Source: Pempheris klunzingeri (lineage: Eukaryota > Chordata > Actinopteri > Acropomatiformes > Pempheridae). Taken from it: 64,000 nucleotides of DNA. A model generated the notes under the pieces. The model had not been told where the DNA came from, made no database searches, and saw only the letters and a program-made list of their open reading frames with translations. Location of the stretch: assembly GCF_042242105.1 (NCBI RefSeq), contig NC_092031.1:3370175-3434174 (forward strand), in the 5' to 3' direction. Position 1 is the stretch's first letter; every line of letters begins with the position of its first letter. Of the stretch, positions 37,101-47,900 are shown piece by piece. The position numbers and the translations under genes are program-made.

Positions 37101-40100
37101 AAATTGCTATTAAGTTAAGGAGCTATCTGTAATCCCAGGCGTGCATTAGAAAGGAGCGAGTAGGTTTTCTTTTTATTAAATCTCATCGTCCCTGAGATAT
37201 TTTCAAACGTTCTCATGCTCTGTCATGTTTCCAATTTGAAGCCAATTCACTGATTTAATTAAAAGCCCACTTGGAAAAAATGGACACTAAGTAGCCATTT
37301 CGATCTCTGGTTGTGCAGAATTATCGTCCATATTTCCGAATGGATTTCGACAAGATTTCTTTTGGCACACAATCCTCGTAAGCTCCGCAAAATAAGCACT
37401 TTTGCTCACAGTTTTGGGCGTTATCGGGTCGTTTGTGTGGTGTGGTGTATCCCCGTGTGAGCAGCGAGGAGAGCTCGCTAACCTGATAGCGGGTTACAGA
37501 TTGTGGGCTCCTGTCTGTTGGAGGTGACCATGTTTCTTTGTTAGAGTGACCAGTGATGGAGGAACTGCAGAGAGCTGCAGTGTATCTGATGAGTCTGTGC
37601 AGAGCAGAAGGGGAAAGAAACGCAGGGGGGGAAAAAAAAACAGTGAGGATGCAAGCGGAAAGGCTGCTATAGGAGAGATGGAAAGAGAGCAATAGGAGGA
37701 AAGGAGGGAGGGGGTTGGAGATGAGGAAGGAGGGAGGGAGGGAGAGATTGTAACACCCAGGCGGCGGGTTCAGCGGCAGGGCAATGAGAGACTTCCTGCG
37801 CTCCATCACGCCCAAGGCCTGCCTCAGTCAGCTGGTGGCCGAGGAAAGATGCCTCATGTGTCAGGCTTATTAGCACTCCCCCTAGTTTGTATGCATTTGG
37901 GATTGTGTGTGTTTCATCTGCGAGTGTGTGTGTGTGTGTTTGAGATGAGACGGGAAAACAGGAAGGAAGAGGACATTCAGTCAGAATCTGCACCAAATTT
38001 AATATCCCCCCACCCCCACCCCCCCCCAAAAAAAACAAAAAGGAAGGAGAAAGATATTAAATCTATGTTTTTGTTTAGGTACATGATGGCGGCGTTTTCC
38101 TTCACCGCATCCAACCAACCTCGACTCACCTTCCTCCCTGCTTCAGGCTCCGGTAGCTGTCAATCCGTCCTCCGGTCGGGAACGTGAGCGATGGGCCTAT
38201 CAGGATGCCACCATTAGCCTGCCCCCTGAGTGGTAAATAAACGATCGCGCCGGTACACTGCAGGTGTTGTCATGGCAACCCACTCTCAGTGCCAGCCCCG
38301 CCCACGCTCATTCCCCCGCTCGCTCGGCGGAGGAGTCACCGGGAGGTCAGTGAGTCAACGCGCCGCAGCCGCCACGACGCGGCGCTGTTTGGCCCCCACC
38401 TTCCTCCCTCCGGCTCGAGCACACACAGTCGATTTTTTGATCCGCGTCCAGGTTGCAGCAAACACGGGCTCTGATGTGTGTCACCTCTCACACACCCAGA
38501 CGGCACACTGTGTAATCTGGTACATCGACTTAATGAGATAAAAACCAGACATTTCCCAGAACGCAGCCACTCCGGGGGACACTTGATTTTATTTTATTTT
38601 TTTCCTCTCTCCTCCCAGAGTGTCTCGCAGAGAACGTCTCCCCTTTCAGATGAATACTAAACTTGTACAATCAGTCGCGGTGCCACAATGAGCCGAAATA
38701 TACTTGCGCCCCCCCCCCCCCCCCCTCGGCCTGAAAAACCTCGCAGCTTAAGATGCAAAATCACAGGAAAACAAATCAACCTAAAAGACAAAAAGAGGAA
38801 AACAAACAGAAGGAGGAGGACATTGAGGAGTTAGCATAGTTTTTGTCATTTGGATAATTTACTCTCCACGCCTCTTGGAATGTCCCTATTACAGCAGGTG
38901 TACTCTGGATGAACCCATTTCAAGTATGAGGAAGATGGACTCTGCACGCCTGACAGACTTCCGCTGCCATTGGCACCCACTCTGTGATGTAGCAGTTGTA
39001 TTAAAATGGCGGCTCTGATAATCCAAAAGACCTTTCTCGGGGAGAATTTGAGACCGACTGCACAGATGGGCCACGGAGATAAATAAAACTCTCTGTCACT
39101 ACGGTTGGTGGAATAGTGCTGCGACGCCCCCAAGGGAGAGAAAAACTGTTTCGCTCCCTCTCTCCAGTGCCCCCCTCTCACCCCCCCAGTCCGTCTGTCT
39201 CCCCTTTCCTCCTCCTCAGCTCACGTTATCACGAATGGGGAACCAGAGCCAGCTTTCCGCAACCGGGCTTTTCCCTCTACAGTCTTACGGGGAGCATAAA
39301 AAGCCCATTTCAGACTCAACTTTCCCCTGCGTTATGAGCTCAAACACACACTGAACTGCCAGTCAGAGTTTGTCAGAGAGCCAAGCACACTGGAACATCC
39401 CAGTCAGAGCTGTCGGTGAGGTTCGTAGGGGAAAACGATGAGGCCCAGATGGACTATCTGCTTATTGTGGGTACCTGTTTGTGCTGTAGGAACACTTGAG
39501 TCTTGTGCTTTATCACTTTCTAAGTGATCCATTCATCCTTGCTGTCACTCATTAGCTGCAGGCCTCATTCCTCTGGCTTCAGAGAGGTGTCGGGTCTGGA
39601 TGATTGGCTGGACCTTTGACAAAATGCCGTCCATCACGTCAGGGGGTGTGTGTGTGTGTGTGTGTGTTTTTACAGCTAAAGCGTGTACGAGCAAGAAGTG
39701 AAGTCTGATTCCAATCTGAACACCAAACACCAAACTATGTGCTTGCGTGTAGTCGAGCGTTTCATCTCCTCCTCAGCGCCGAGACAAACTGTTCACGCCG
39801 CCGTTCTCAATCTGCTGGCGAGCAGAGGACAGATGAGTGGCCCCGCTCTCGCTTCCATCAGGGCGGGAAAATGACGGCCAACTGGTGCCTCCTCTGCTGG
39901 GCTTCGACGCCCCTCTGGTCTCTGGCCAAATATTGATCTACTACAGATCTAGTTAGAGCCCAACTGCCGTGATCAGATGATCATGTGGTTGTTAATGCGA
40001 CTCGCGCTCCTAAAATCCTTGAAGCATTTCAAAGAAATGTGATTTTGTTATTTCAGTCTTATGCGAGAGGCCTGAAATTGAGATTTAAATGATGGAAATT

Positions 40101-41165
40101 TTTTAAATATCCACGTTTTGACTCTTTATTGGACAGTTTTTACAGTTTACTCAATAAATTGTGTGTTAGGAGTGTATAAATTTCACCTAATTTTCGATTC
40201 AATGCAACGTAAAATCTCATAATCACTACAATTATAAACTGTATTATATTTAACTGATTTAACAGTTATTAAACATTTATTTGAGTCTAAATTATATTTT
40301 CCTATTGTAGGACACTATCCACCAATAACACACAATTCTTTTTTAATATAATAGTATGTTTTTACAACAAGACATTACTTAATTTTATTTTAATTCATCT
40401 ATTTAATTGATTTAAAAGTTTTAAGAAGGATGCATAATACTTTTTTTCATCATTAAGTCTAAAATAAATGTTCACCAGAAGTTAAAAAACATGAATCTGC
40501 TTATTTTTGTTATTTTTTATTTTTTTACCAGCTGTCAAAAAACCCTAAAGGTATTCCACTTTTTTTTAAAGTCACAATTAGCTTTATGATTTCTGCATAT
40601 AAATGAAGGAGCCAGATTCTGTTTCTTTTCCTTTTTAATCACAGCACAGAGATGAAGTCTTGCTATAATTAGTCTGGGGAAAACAGGCATGCTGCTGTTA
40701 TGGCTTTTCAGCAGTTTTATTTTAGACACTCACTGTTTCAACAGTCTCATTTACCGTTTACTCCCATTTTTAAATGGAAAAACCTGGAGGTTGAAGCCCC
40801 CCGGTGTCTGTTAGAAAACTGCACGTGTCTGTTTAACGTGCGGGATCTAGATGGTAAAGTTGAGTTTATACAGTACGAGGGCATTTTTACCCTTATTGTG
40901 TTAGTAGCCACACGTAATTGCAGTTCAAATCATTCGAATGGTTCGTCTAATGTTAAAAATAGGAGACAAATAGTATAATCAAATAAAAATGTGAGATTGG
41001 TGCTTAATCCTGCTTTGTTTACTTCGTCCTTTGGCCCCTCGGAGACTCACCGTTGTTTGTTTGTTGGTCCAGGAGTACAACATTCACGGCTGGTGGGTCG
41101 GCGAGCTGAACGGCACGGTGGGTATCGTCCCCAAGGACTTCCTGCACCCTGCCTACATCCTCTGA
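10699..41165 (+). CDS. skap1: Src kinase-associated phosphoprotein 1 (SKAP55)
   Basis: Twelve coding exons: 10699-10738, 12555-12660, 13194-13219, 13361-13477, 26652-26732, 27482-27565, 27653-27777, 28575-28638, 30257-30457, 33024-33062, 33189-33298, 41073-41165. All joins are GT-AG and keep frame, giving 361 residues (human 359). Order: N-terminal helical segment (NDIRRLLDD, 1-50), acidic linker, PH domain about 116-214 (GYLEKK... [15 protein letters not shown] ... EAREWVDQI), acidic linker with candidate Src-kinase tyrosines in TYDDI (Y234) and IYEVLP (Y277), and SH3 about 302-357. The family member is a cytosolic T-cell adaptor that links the TCR to integrin activation through ADAP and RIAM. 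Exon 3 is only 26 nt. The RKxxY stretch that precedes the SH3 in mammals is not conserved. SKAP1 rather than SKAP2 rests on sequence and HOXB-side synteny. Confidence 0.92.
12040..12445 (+). repeat. Degenerate retroelement-type repeat in skap1 intron 1
   Basis: An AT-rich stretch containing 'ctgcatcattgcactact' and ending 'cattaaagctgattctgat' matches the 3' tail commonly seen in dispersed fish retroelement copies (gcaataaagct-gattctgat type). Boundaries are approximate and no coding capacity is seen. Confidence 0.55.
17570..17760. repeat. Microsatellites (CA)n and (CT)n
   Basis: A pure CA run lies at about 17570-17592, and an almost pure CT run with rare CCC interruptions lies at about 17706-17760, inside skap1 intron 4. 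Confidence 0.9.
21845..22080. repeat. Diverged copy of a dispersed teleost repeat (family A)
   Basis: The core 'ttttggactgttggtcgg-ataaaacaag' followed by 'cgacattttatagaccaaac-aat' and 'aataatcag' matches sister copies at 26430, 29790, 41735, 42190 and 57570. Non-autonomous element with no coding content. Ends are approximate. Confidence 0.6.
26430..26650 (+). repeat. Diverged copy of dispersed teleost repeat (family A)
   Basis: It contains 'cagtggatgaatcgatgaac', 'tctcaaatgtgaggatttcc', 'gactgttggtctgacaaaac' and 'gtcactttgggctctgggg'. It abuts the acceptor of skap1 exon 5 at 26652. Confidence 0.65.
26811..27420. repeat. Probable dispersed repeat in skap1 intron 5
   Basis: It begins 'gggctgtgccatatgaccaa' and ends near 'ggtcatatctcacagtcg', the common outline of a fish repeat whose copies begin with a variant of 'ggctgtgcgatatgacc' and end near its inverted counterpart. 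It fills nearly all of intron 5. Minus-strand frames inside it (27013-27303) have no recognisable domain. Confidence 0.45.
28640..28855 (+). repeat. Teleost retroelement 3'-end repeat in skap1 intron 8
   Basis: It starts just after exon 8 and contains 'tcctcctaaggtttctcctg', 'aaggacagaggatgtcatat', 'gattgtacagacaaattgag' and 'gggctatataaataaaattg'. This order and ending are typical of a very abundant fish repeat often found in introns and 3' UTRs. Confidence 0.7.
29790..30065 (+). repeat. Diverged copy of dispersed teleost repeat (family A)
   Basis: It contains 'gtcagacaaagcaaac', 'gaagacgtcactttgggctg' and 'cagataatgaaaatattcg', in the same order as the other family A copies. It lies in skap1 intron 8, upstream of exon 9. 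Confidence 0.6.
30915..30983. promoter_or_regulatory. Paired RFX X-box-like motifs in skap1 intron 9
   Basis: GTTGCCAGGCAAC (30915-30927) is a perfect inverted X-box with a one-base spacer, and ATTGCCTAGCAAC (30971-30983) is a second near-perfect one 56 bp downstream. The DNA between is AT-rich with TAATTAGC-like cores nearby. RFX factors bind such palindromes. The target gene is unknown. Confidence 0.5.
31124..31187. repeat. (TG)n microsatellite, about 32 units
   Basis: An uninterrupted TG run in skap1 intron 9, preceded by short GTCT units from about 31109. Long pure TG tracts are highly variable in fish. Confidence 0.95.
32357..32403. repeat. Interrupted (GT)n/(GC) microsatellite
   Basis: A GT run broken by GC pairs in skap1 intron 9. 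Apparent frames across it (for example 32346-32714) are repeat translations, not genes. Confidence 0.85.
36083..36319 (+). other. skap1: Possible alternative 3'-terminal exon of skap1
   Basis: A good acceptor (TTCCTGTATTCCCACAG) precedes an open frame of 78 codons ending in TAG at 36317-36319. The frame is phase 0, exactly compatible with skap1 exon 11, which ends in phase 0 at 33298. Use of this exon would replace the second half of the SH3 domain with a Ser/Pro/Arg-rich tail beginning [18 protein letters not shown]. No family match is recognised, and a chance open frame is possible. Confidence 0.3.
38709..38725. repeat. Poly(C) run, 17 bases
   Basis: Seventeen consecutive C in skap1 intron 11, possibly length-variable or an assembly-sensitive site. 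Confidence 0.95.
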
Positions 41166-41734
41166 GCTCCAACAGGTACCGAGGCACTCTCTTATCATCA
41201 GCATTATGGACCATTACGGTGGCCTAATACACAGAAACGGTCCCCCTGGTACTCATCCAGATTGCCATTGAGGTATTTTCAGTCGTTGACCTGCCATTTA
41301 TGGCATCTGCTGGCTGGAAGAAGTACTGCATAAAGTAATCTGAGCGCCGCAATGGGCAATGGGCGAGAATAAATATGTGTAACAAAAGCATGATTACAGC
41401 GCCAGTTGTCCTATTTAAGAAAATGATCCCCTAATACTGTTAGATAGGCACAGCTTAAAATGAATACTGAATTATTAATGTGTGTTTCTCTGATAGCCTG
41501 TTTCTGTTTTTTTGTTTTCTTTGCCTCTACAGTGCTCCTGCTGACACGTCGGGCCATGAATTTCACAGACAGATAATCTTTTGGCAATTTGAAAAACTAT
41601 TCTGTAAATTACATCATGTAAATCCGCCGCAGTTGTACTTATTCCTGTACGCTGTGACGCATTTGTAAAGGTCTCGGCTACAGTGTTGATGAGCTAAAAT
41701 AGTCAATTGGTGGAAAATTAAGCAACAGCAGTTT

Positions 41735-41995
41735 TGATCATCTATTGATTAAGTCATTTCTCAACAAAAGCTACTCCAATGTGAGGATTTTATGTTGTTA
41801 GAAATTGAATATATTTGAATTTTTGTCTGCCAGTTGGACCAAAAAAGGTAATTTGAAGATGTCACTGTGGGCAAAGTTACATTTGGATGCAAATATTTCT
41901 GACTTTTTAAATTTTTTTATGAATGATTAAATGATAAATCAGAAAAATAACACATTTTAATAATTAAAATTATTGTTAGTTACAGCCCTATTGCA
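41735..41995 (+). repeat. Diverged copy of dispersed teleost repeat (family A)
   Basis: It contains 'actccaatgtgaggatttta', 'tttgaagatgtcactgtggg' and ends 'attgttagttacagccct', as in the other copies. Confidence 0.65.
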
Positions 41996-42189
41996 AACTG
42001 ATAGATTGTGGACTGACATTTATCATCTCACTGGTTAAAACAGTATGTACATTACTGTCACTTGTTTTCTCTTGTTTCATCACATTTTATAAAATTAGAA
42101 GATGATATTTACAATTTATCTTATTTTAATCTACATTTGTATCTGGAGTCTCACACAGAAATCCTAAATCTGGACATCTGGTCTTTTTT

Positions 42190-42470
42190 TTTTTTTAAGA
42201 AAAACAAATGAAATTCGTCTGATTCCAGCTTCTTAAATGTGAATATTTTCTGGTTTCCTTTCTTCTCTATGACAGTAAACTGAATTTCTTTGGGTTGTGG
42301 ACAAAACAAGAGATTTTAGGACGTCATCTTTGGCCTGGGGGAAACACTGATGGACAATTTTCCACATTATCTGACATTTTATAAACCCAACAACTTATTT
42401 ACTGATGGAGGAAATAATCGATGGATGAATTGATAATGAAAATAATCTTTAGTTACACTTCTGGCCTGAA
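42190..42470 (+). repeat. Diverged copy of dispersed teleost repeat (family A)
   Basis: It contains 'ccagcttcttaaatgtgaat', 'tttgggttgtggacaaaac', 'ctgacattttataaaccc' and 'aataatcgatggatgaattg'. It lies nearly head-to-tail with the copy at 41735. Confidence 0.65.
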
Positions 42471-42508
42471 CTGCTTGGTGTCGTTATTAAACTCAGTTTT
42501 GTTTTCGA

Positions 42509-42522
42509 CCACTAGGTGGCGG
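42509..42522 (+). promoter_or_regulatory. CTCF-like motif, forward
   Basis: CCACTAGGTGGCGG matches the CTCF core consensus (CCASYAGRKGGCRS) at nearly every position. It lies between the convergent skap1 and snx11 genes. Confidence 0.55.
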
Positions 42523-42620
42523 GATCTCTCCAGCATCGTGTCTTTAAACTAAAAGGTGTGTTTGGTAAAAACATCACAGAAAGAAACAATCACATGTAGC
42601 ACAGTAACAAAGAAAAACTA

Positions 42621-42635
42621 TTTATTTGAAATAAA
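42621..42635. other. Two-strand poly(A) signal palindrome
   Basis: TTTATTTGAAATAAA contains AATAAA on the plus strand (42630-42635) and on the minus strand (42626-42621). Downstream sequence is T/GT-rich in both directions. It could end both skap1 (plus) and snx11 (minus) messages. Confidence 0.5.
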
Positions 42636-44939
42636 ATTAGATTATAGTTTGTATATTTACATGGAAAACGTCACCCAGGTTGCCAGCGTTGCCCTTTTAG
42701 ATCCATGTTATAAAATAGAGGTCTCCAAAGGAAGAGAGGGGGGAGGCTTTGCTGCTGAACATCATCTTCAAAAACAAACTTTATAAAAGCAAAAAAATAA
42801 CGATTAGTTTACCAGTGTAGAAAGAAAACATAACCCAGGACTCTATAATCCACATCCTTGATCCCACGGCTGTGACGAGGCTCATTTCTACGTACAATAA
42901 ACTCTGGGTCCCTTTTTTTAAAAAAAAAAAAAAAAAGCAACTAAATGAATCAGAACCACACGAAGCTGCAGCAGTCAGTTTACACGTGTTTCAGACTAAC
43001 TGGAATCAAGGACGTCCTCAGGAACTACAATTAAATAAAGAAAAGTCTAAGTCTAAACATTTCAGTGTAGGCTGTGATTAAAAAAAAACTATGCTCACAT
43101 TAAAACCAACAGTGTGACGACGACAAAGCTTAGTGTCTGTAAACATTGGTGTGTGATTCCTCTCCACTTTTATGATCACTAAAAAAAAACCAACAGTAAA
43201 ACAGCAGAAAATGTTAAAGAAATGACTTCATTAAAAAGGAGTTTAAGTCTATTGCACATTAGTTTTAATTCACTGCTTGATTCTCAAATTCTTATTCTGA
43301 TCATTTATTATAATGAAATAAAATGTCAGAGGCTTAACTGATTATTTATTTGTGCTTTGTTGGGCTAAAATATGTTCTTAGGTTTACCATAATGTGCAGA
43401 GAGGAGTAAACTCGCTGTATGTTAGCTTGGCCTCGATCCAAACATTGAACTGGTTTAATGTTGATCCGAAACAGTGAGTTTTTTCTTCTCTGTAGACAAA
43501 ACAAGTCAACCTGATTTAAGCCTCCGCTCTCAGGATTCAGTAGATTCAGTAGTAAACAGTGATTTTTATGGGTTTCACATTTAGTGAGGCTGTAAATGAG
43601 CAGAAAATGACTTAAAACGAATACTCACATGCTCGTATGTGCACAGAACCTTATAATTGTTCCTCCTCTGTCTGTCCGTCTGTCTGTCTGTGAGGAGATC
43701 CCCTCCTGAAGAGACTTTAATGTAAGTAATCCTCACAGTTTAACTACAACATGTCTGTTATTACAGCTCTGTATCTTTCATTAGTTTCTAATTTTTGTTT
43801 TCAGTTTAGTTAGTTTCTGGAGTGGGTTTTGCTCTTTTCAGTGTAGTTTTTAATTACATTTAAATGATTAGTTTTAGTTTAGTGTTTATTAGCTTCAGTA
43901 TTTATTTATATTTTTATTATTATATGGGGATATTTCTATCCTGTGCAGATTTAAGAAGTTCAGAATTGGTGCTACAATACAAGCACAACTCTCACAACAA
44001 ACGGACTAAAACCATTTCCTGAATACTTTTCTATTTTAGTTTAGTTTTGTAATAATATATAAAAGTAAAATGTAGAATAGAAATAGAAAAAAATGTTTGT
44101 ATTTTTTTCCAGTTAACTAAAATGTTTTCACTCAAAGATTTAGTTTTAGTGAACCATAATAAACTTAAATAAACTTAATAAACTAATATTCAATAGCTGT
44201 ATGAATTTGACAGTCAGTCTTTACTGTATTGAATTTAAAAAAAAAAAAAAATTTCCAGCTCTTTCACTGCAGATCAGCACAGAAACAGACTAAATTTTAA
44301 AAACAGGCACTAAATTGACTGTAGCTTTGAAAAATACCCAGTTGATTTGTCTCATATCAGGTTAAACTGATCTTCAGAAAGGTGTTTTTGTGTCTCCTGA
44401 CAGTCAAGACAGCCAGTAGGAACAATTTCAAGACATTACGGACATGTGAGTTGTAAAACTGTGAATCAAACTTATAATTCAAGTGGACACATCTGCTACA
44501 AAATGCTGTGTTACTGAAATACCCTTAAAATGTGTTTTCAAAGCTCAAAAAAATAATAAAAACCCCTTCGGTCTTTATTCTAAATGCATGTTTCAACCTT
44601 CAGGTGCATGACTCCTGTTGTGAGCTTGAGCGCCCTCTGCTGTTCCCACTCATCACCCACAGCAGAGGAGACGGTCAAGGTGCCAACATTTAGTGTACCT
44701 GAGTGTAAAAGCTGTGAATTTTAAAACTAAATGAGCACTATTTTAAAAATATACCCACAACATGCATGACGGCACAATGTTTAAATTAAACAATGAACAG
44801 AACAAAGCTCCCCGTATGTAATTTGTTTTTGTGATAACATGATCTGTTGTACTGGCTAAGTGAGTGTGCAGCTGACCCTCCCTCCCTCTTTCCCTCCCTC
44901 AAAGTGTTATTCAGCTGTTTAAACTAATGCACCTCCAGC
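42636..44939 (-). other. snx11: snx11 3' UTR (inferred) and skap1/snx11 junction
   Basis: A non-coding AT-rich stretch follows the snx11 stop codon on the minus strand. The minus-strand AATAAA at 42626-42621 would give a 2.3-kb 3' UTR. Other TTTATT strings (for example near 44573) would give shorter ones. No coding exon is seen on either strand. Confidence 0.45.
44628..44643 (-). promoter_or_regulatory. CTCF-like motif, reverse
   Basis: The minus strand reads ACAGCAGAGGGCGCTC, close to the CTCF core. It faces the forward motif at 42509, about 2.1 kb away. Confidence 0.5.
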
Positions 44940-47900
44940 TTATGAGTCTCCTGCTTCCTGCTCTGTGTGTTTACTGTCAGCTAGTCCAGGTGTGTAGCTG
45001 GTCTCTAAGATGCTAAAGTCACTATTTTCAGTCAAATCTCCACCAGTTAGAGCCGAGCTAAGATCCAGAGATTTACTCAAGTCACTGATGTCGGTCATGT
45101 ATTGTAGGTCCTCGTCCTCCTGGGCGGAAACGTCGTCTTTTCCCACAGGGCATCCGTTCATCTGTAGGCCCAGAATGTTCTCCACTTCTGACCAGTGAGT
45201 GACCACCTCGGGGGGCGTCTTCATGTAGCCGTTTGCAGCCTGGATCGAGTCGTCGGCCTCGTCACAAGCGCTCTCTTCATCGCTGACCTTGACGATGCTC
45301 TCATTGGAAGACGGCAGCGAGTGGCTGTCCTCGTCGCTCTCGTCTTTGGTCCCGATCAAACCCGCCTCCGCCTCGGCTTGCTTTTGGTCCGCTTGTCGAA
45401 CGGTTTCTTCATCGCCAACACCTTCCACATCTGGGACACAGTGCATGTTGAGAGTCTCTTCACGGATTTCAAGCGGCGTCTCCTCGATGCGCTCCGATTC
45501 ATCACCTTTCTCGTCGTCTGGCTCTTTTTCCCCATCTGAGTTCTTGAGCTCCTCCGGTCGGCTGACATCTGCACTGTGACCCTCTGTGCTACCAACTTGT
45601 TTGGGACTATTAACCTCAGAGATTTCTAAAATCTGCCACTCAGAGCAGACGTCTCCCAGACCGTCCTCCTGAGATTCAGCATTACTGTCCTTAAAATCTA
45701 AAATTACTCCAGAATTCACACTTTTTTCTGGCTCAGAGTTTCCTGAGCTTTCCTGTTGGTCAGCCGGCTCCTCCGTGTCTGCATGAGGAACCGTCTGAGC
45801 ACCAGCTTTTTCCTCCGTATCCACACCGTCCACCCCACAGTTCTCCTCAAAGCCGGTCCCCATGGGCGAGTGCACCTCCACTGGTGTCTGTATCTGACAG
45901 CTCCTCTGCTGGGTCTGTTCTGACGGGCTGAGACTCTCCGCTTCATCCTGCAGGTCAGCCAGAAAAAAGGTCGCTCTTGTCCGGCTACAGTCCTCAACGA
46001 TGGCCTCCAGTTGGTTGTCCCTCTGAAGGACCTTTATTGAGGATTTCTCTTCGTGCTGTAGCTCGACTCTGTCCAGCAGACCGTCTAGAGGGTCAGAGTC
46101 ACCGCATGAGAAAAGCTCTGGGCTGACGGTCTCTGTAGTTTGTGTGTGTGGTTGATGAGGAGCCGGGCTGTGGAGAGAAAATATTTACTGTAATTCACAT
46201 TTTAAACAGAGCAGCAGCTTAAAAGGAACCCTGGGTCCTATTTGTACATATTTAGGCTTCTGAATGGTTTCTAAATATTGGTTCTCAGCCTGCAGCCGCA
46301 AAAACACTCAAAATTTGTCCACTAAAAGTTCCCGTTTTTGCTACTGACAGATTCAGATTGTTATTCAAAGCTTCTGACAACATTATGGAAGGGAGACCTA
46401 CAGAGACAGAGCAACATCCTTTTTGTTGAATCAGAAACAACTGTATTGCTCAGTTCAACGCAGTATTTTAGCTCGCTGAACACAGAACTCTGTGTGACTT
46501 TGTTAAATAACCCTTTAAAGACAAACTAACCAATCGAGGCAGTAAGTAGATCAGCAACTCCTGCTACATAGAATTACTGCTGAGGCCATCTATTAAATTA
46601 ATTCCTCTTATCTCTTTAGACACCAAAATATGTAAAAATAGGCCTCAGGTTTGAAAATACCACAATTACCTTTTAAACATTTTGAGAAATGCACTTATCC
46701 CAACTGTTGCAAGGAGCTAGTTAGCTTAGCATGAAGTTAGTCCACCTACCAAACACCTTTAAAGCTCAATAATTAACATGTAGTATCTTATTTGTTTAAT
46801 CTGTACAGACATGGATGTTTATTAACGACGTTATATGGGGCTAAAAAGGGGATAATGCAAAGGTAAAAGGTTATTTCCACATCATTAGGTCTTAATCAAT
46901 TGCTTAGATCCCTCATACCTCTCCATGGACTCATAAGAGACGGTCAAACTGGGCTCCTTGATGGTATCGTCCTCCTGAGCTTGAGCAAAGCCCCGATTGG
47001 ACGAGGCGTAGGTGAGGATGGCATCGGTCACGGAGTACGGAGTGTGGCCCTGCACGCAGTCCTGGATGTGTCCGACCGGCAGCTGGGTCTGCAGGAAGAG
47101 GTGGAGCTGGCTGTCTGACAGACATACCGTCATGTTCACCACTCTGCCAGGACCAAGGAACAAAAAACATCATGCATAAAGATAATATCAGCGATAACAA
47201 TTTGTCACGGTAGGTTTTCTTTTTTTTTTTTTTTACAGGAACAAGTTGAAAGAAGAACTGACTTGTCCAAGAAGGCCTGAAGTCCTTTCCTTCTCCCCTC
47301 CAGGAAGTCTTCATTGCAGAAGGAGAAGAAGGACTTTCCTGGGAGGTCTGGGACGGGCCTGAGAGGGCGGAAACAAGCACAAAGGCTTCATCCTCCATGT
47401 TTGTAGATGACGACACATTTGCTTTAATATGAACGATACAAAAGAGCCATGAAGGTGAAAGAAACCCTTGGTGACAAATCTGTTAAAACTTGGTGTAACA
47501 AAACATTTAAATTAACCAAACCAACTTTAAACCACTATTAAATGATTCTTGGCAGCTTTAGAACACAAAACAATGGAGACTGATGAAAGTTTAGTCTTCA
47601 CCCTCATTTTAGCTGCATTTTGGTCTCAGTTGTTTGTCAGTTTGAGTGTTTTCTCTTAAAACAGCTGCCTGCTGTGTCTGTAGACTATTAAAAGCTATTA
47701 CGCTGAAAGAAACAGTGAAGTTTCAGGCTGTGAAACCAAGACAGGGAGTTAAAAGATGCTCTGAGGGAATTAATTCTCTGTGGGTTTGTCTCTATGAGCT
47801 ACTCCTTTCACATTACAGTCATTTGAGCCATTGTTGATACACGAATATTTACATAAATAATTACATGTGTAGTTTCAAATGATAGCTCTGGTGTTTTTAA

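Larger units (their letters stand above)
33299..41072 (+). other. skap1: skap1 intron 11 (7.8 kb), splits the SH3 domain
   Basis: This intron separates the two SH3-coding exons. It holds a possible alternative terminal exon (36083-36319), GA-rich low complexity near 37680-37750, a C-rich stretch near 38009-38028, a 17-base C run at 38709-38725 and a GT run near 39646-39667. Unique stretches with homeodomain-like cores (about 34780-35290 and 37010-37290) look like candidate conserved non-coding DNA. Positions 40080-40540 are very AT-rich. No other exon is supported. Confidence 0.55.
41166..42655 (+). other. skap1: skap1 3' UTR region
   Basis: Ten bases after the stop is a donor-like CAACAG|GTACCG (exon end 41175). 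CTCTACAG at 41525-41532 offers an acceptor, so the 3' UTR may contain an intron (41176-41532). An unspliced form could use AATAAA near 41368. A longer form could use AATAAA at 42630-42635. Two family A repeats lie inside. Confidence 0.4.
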
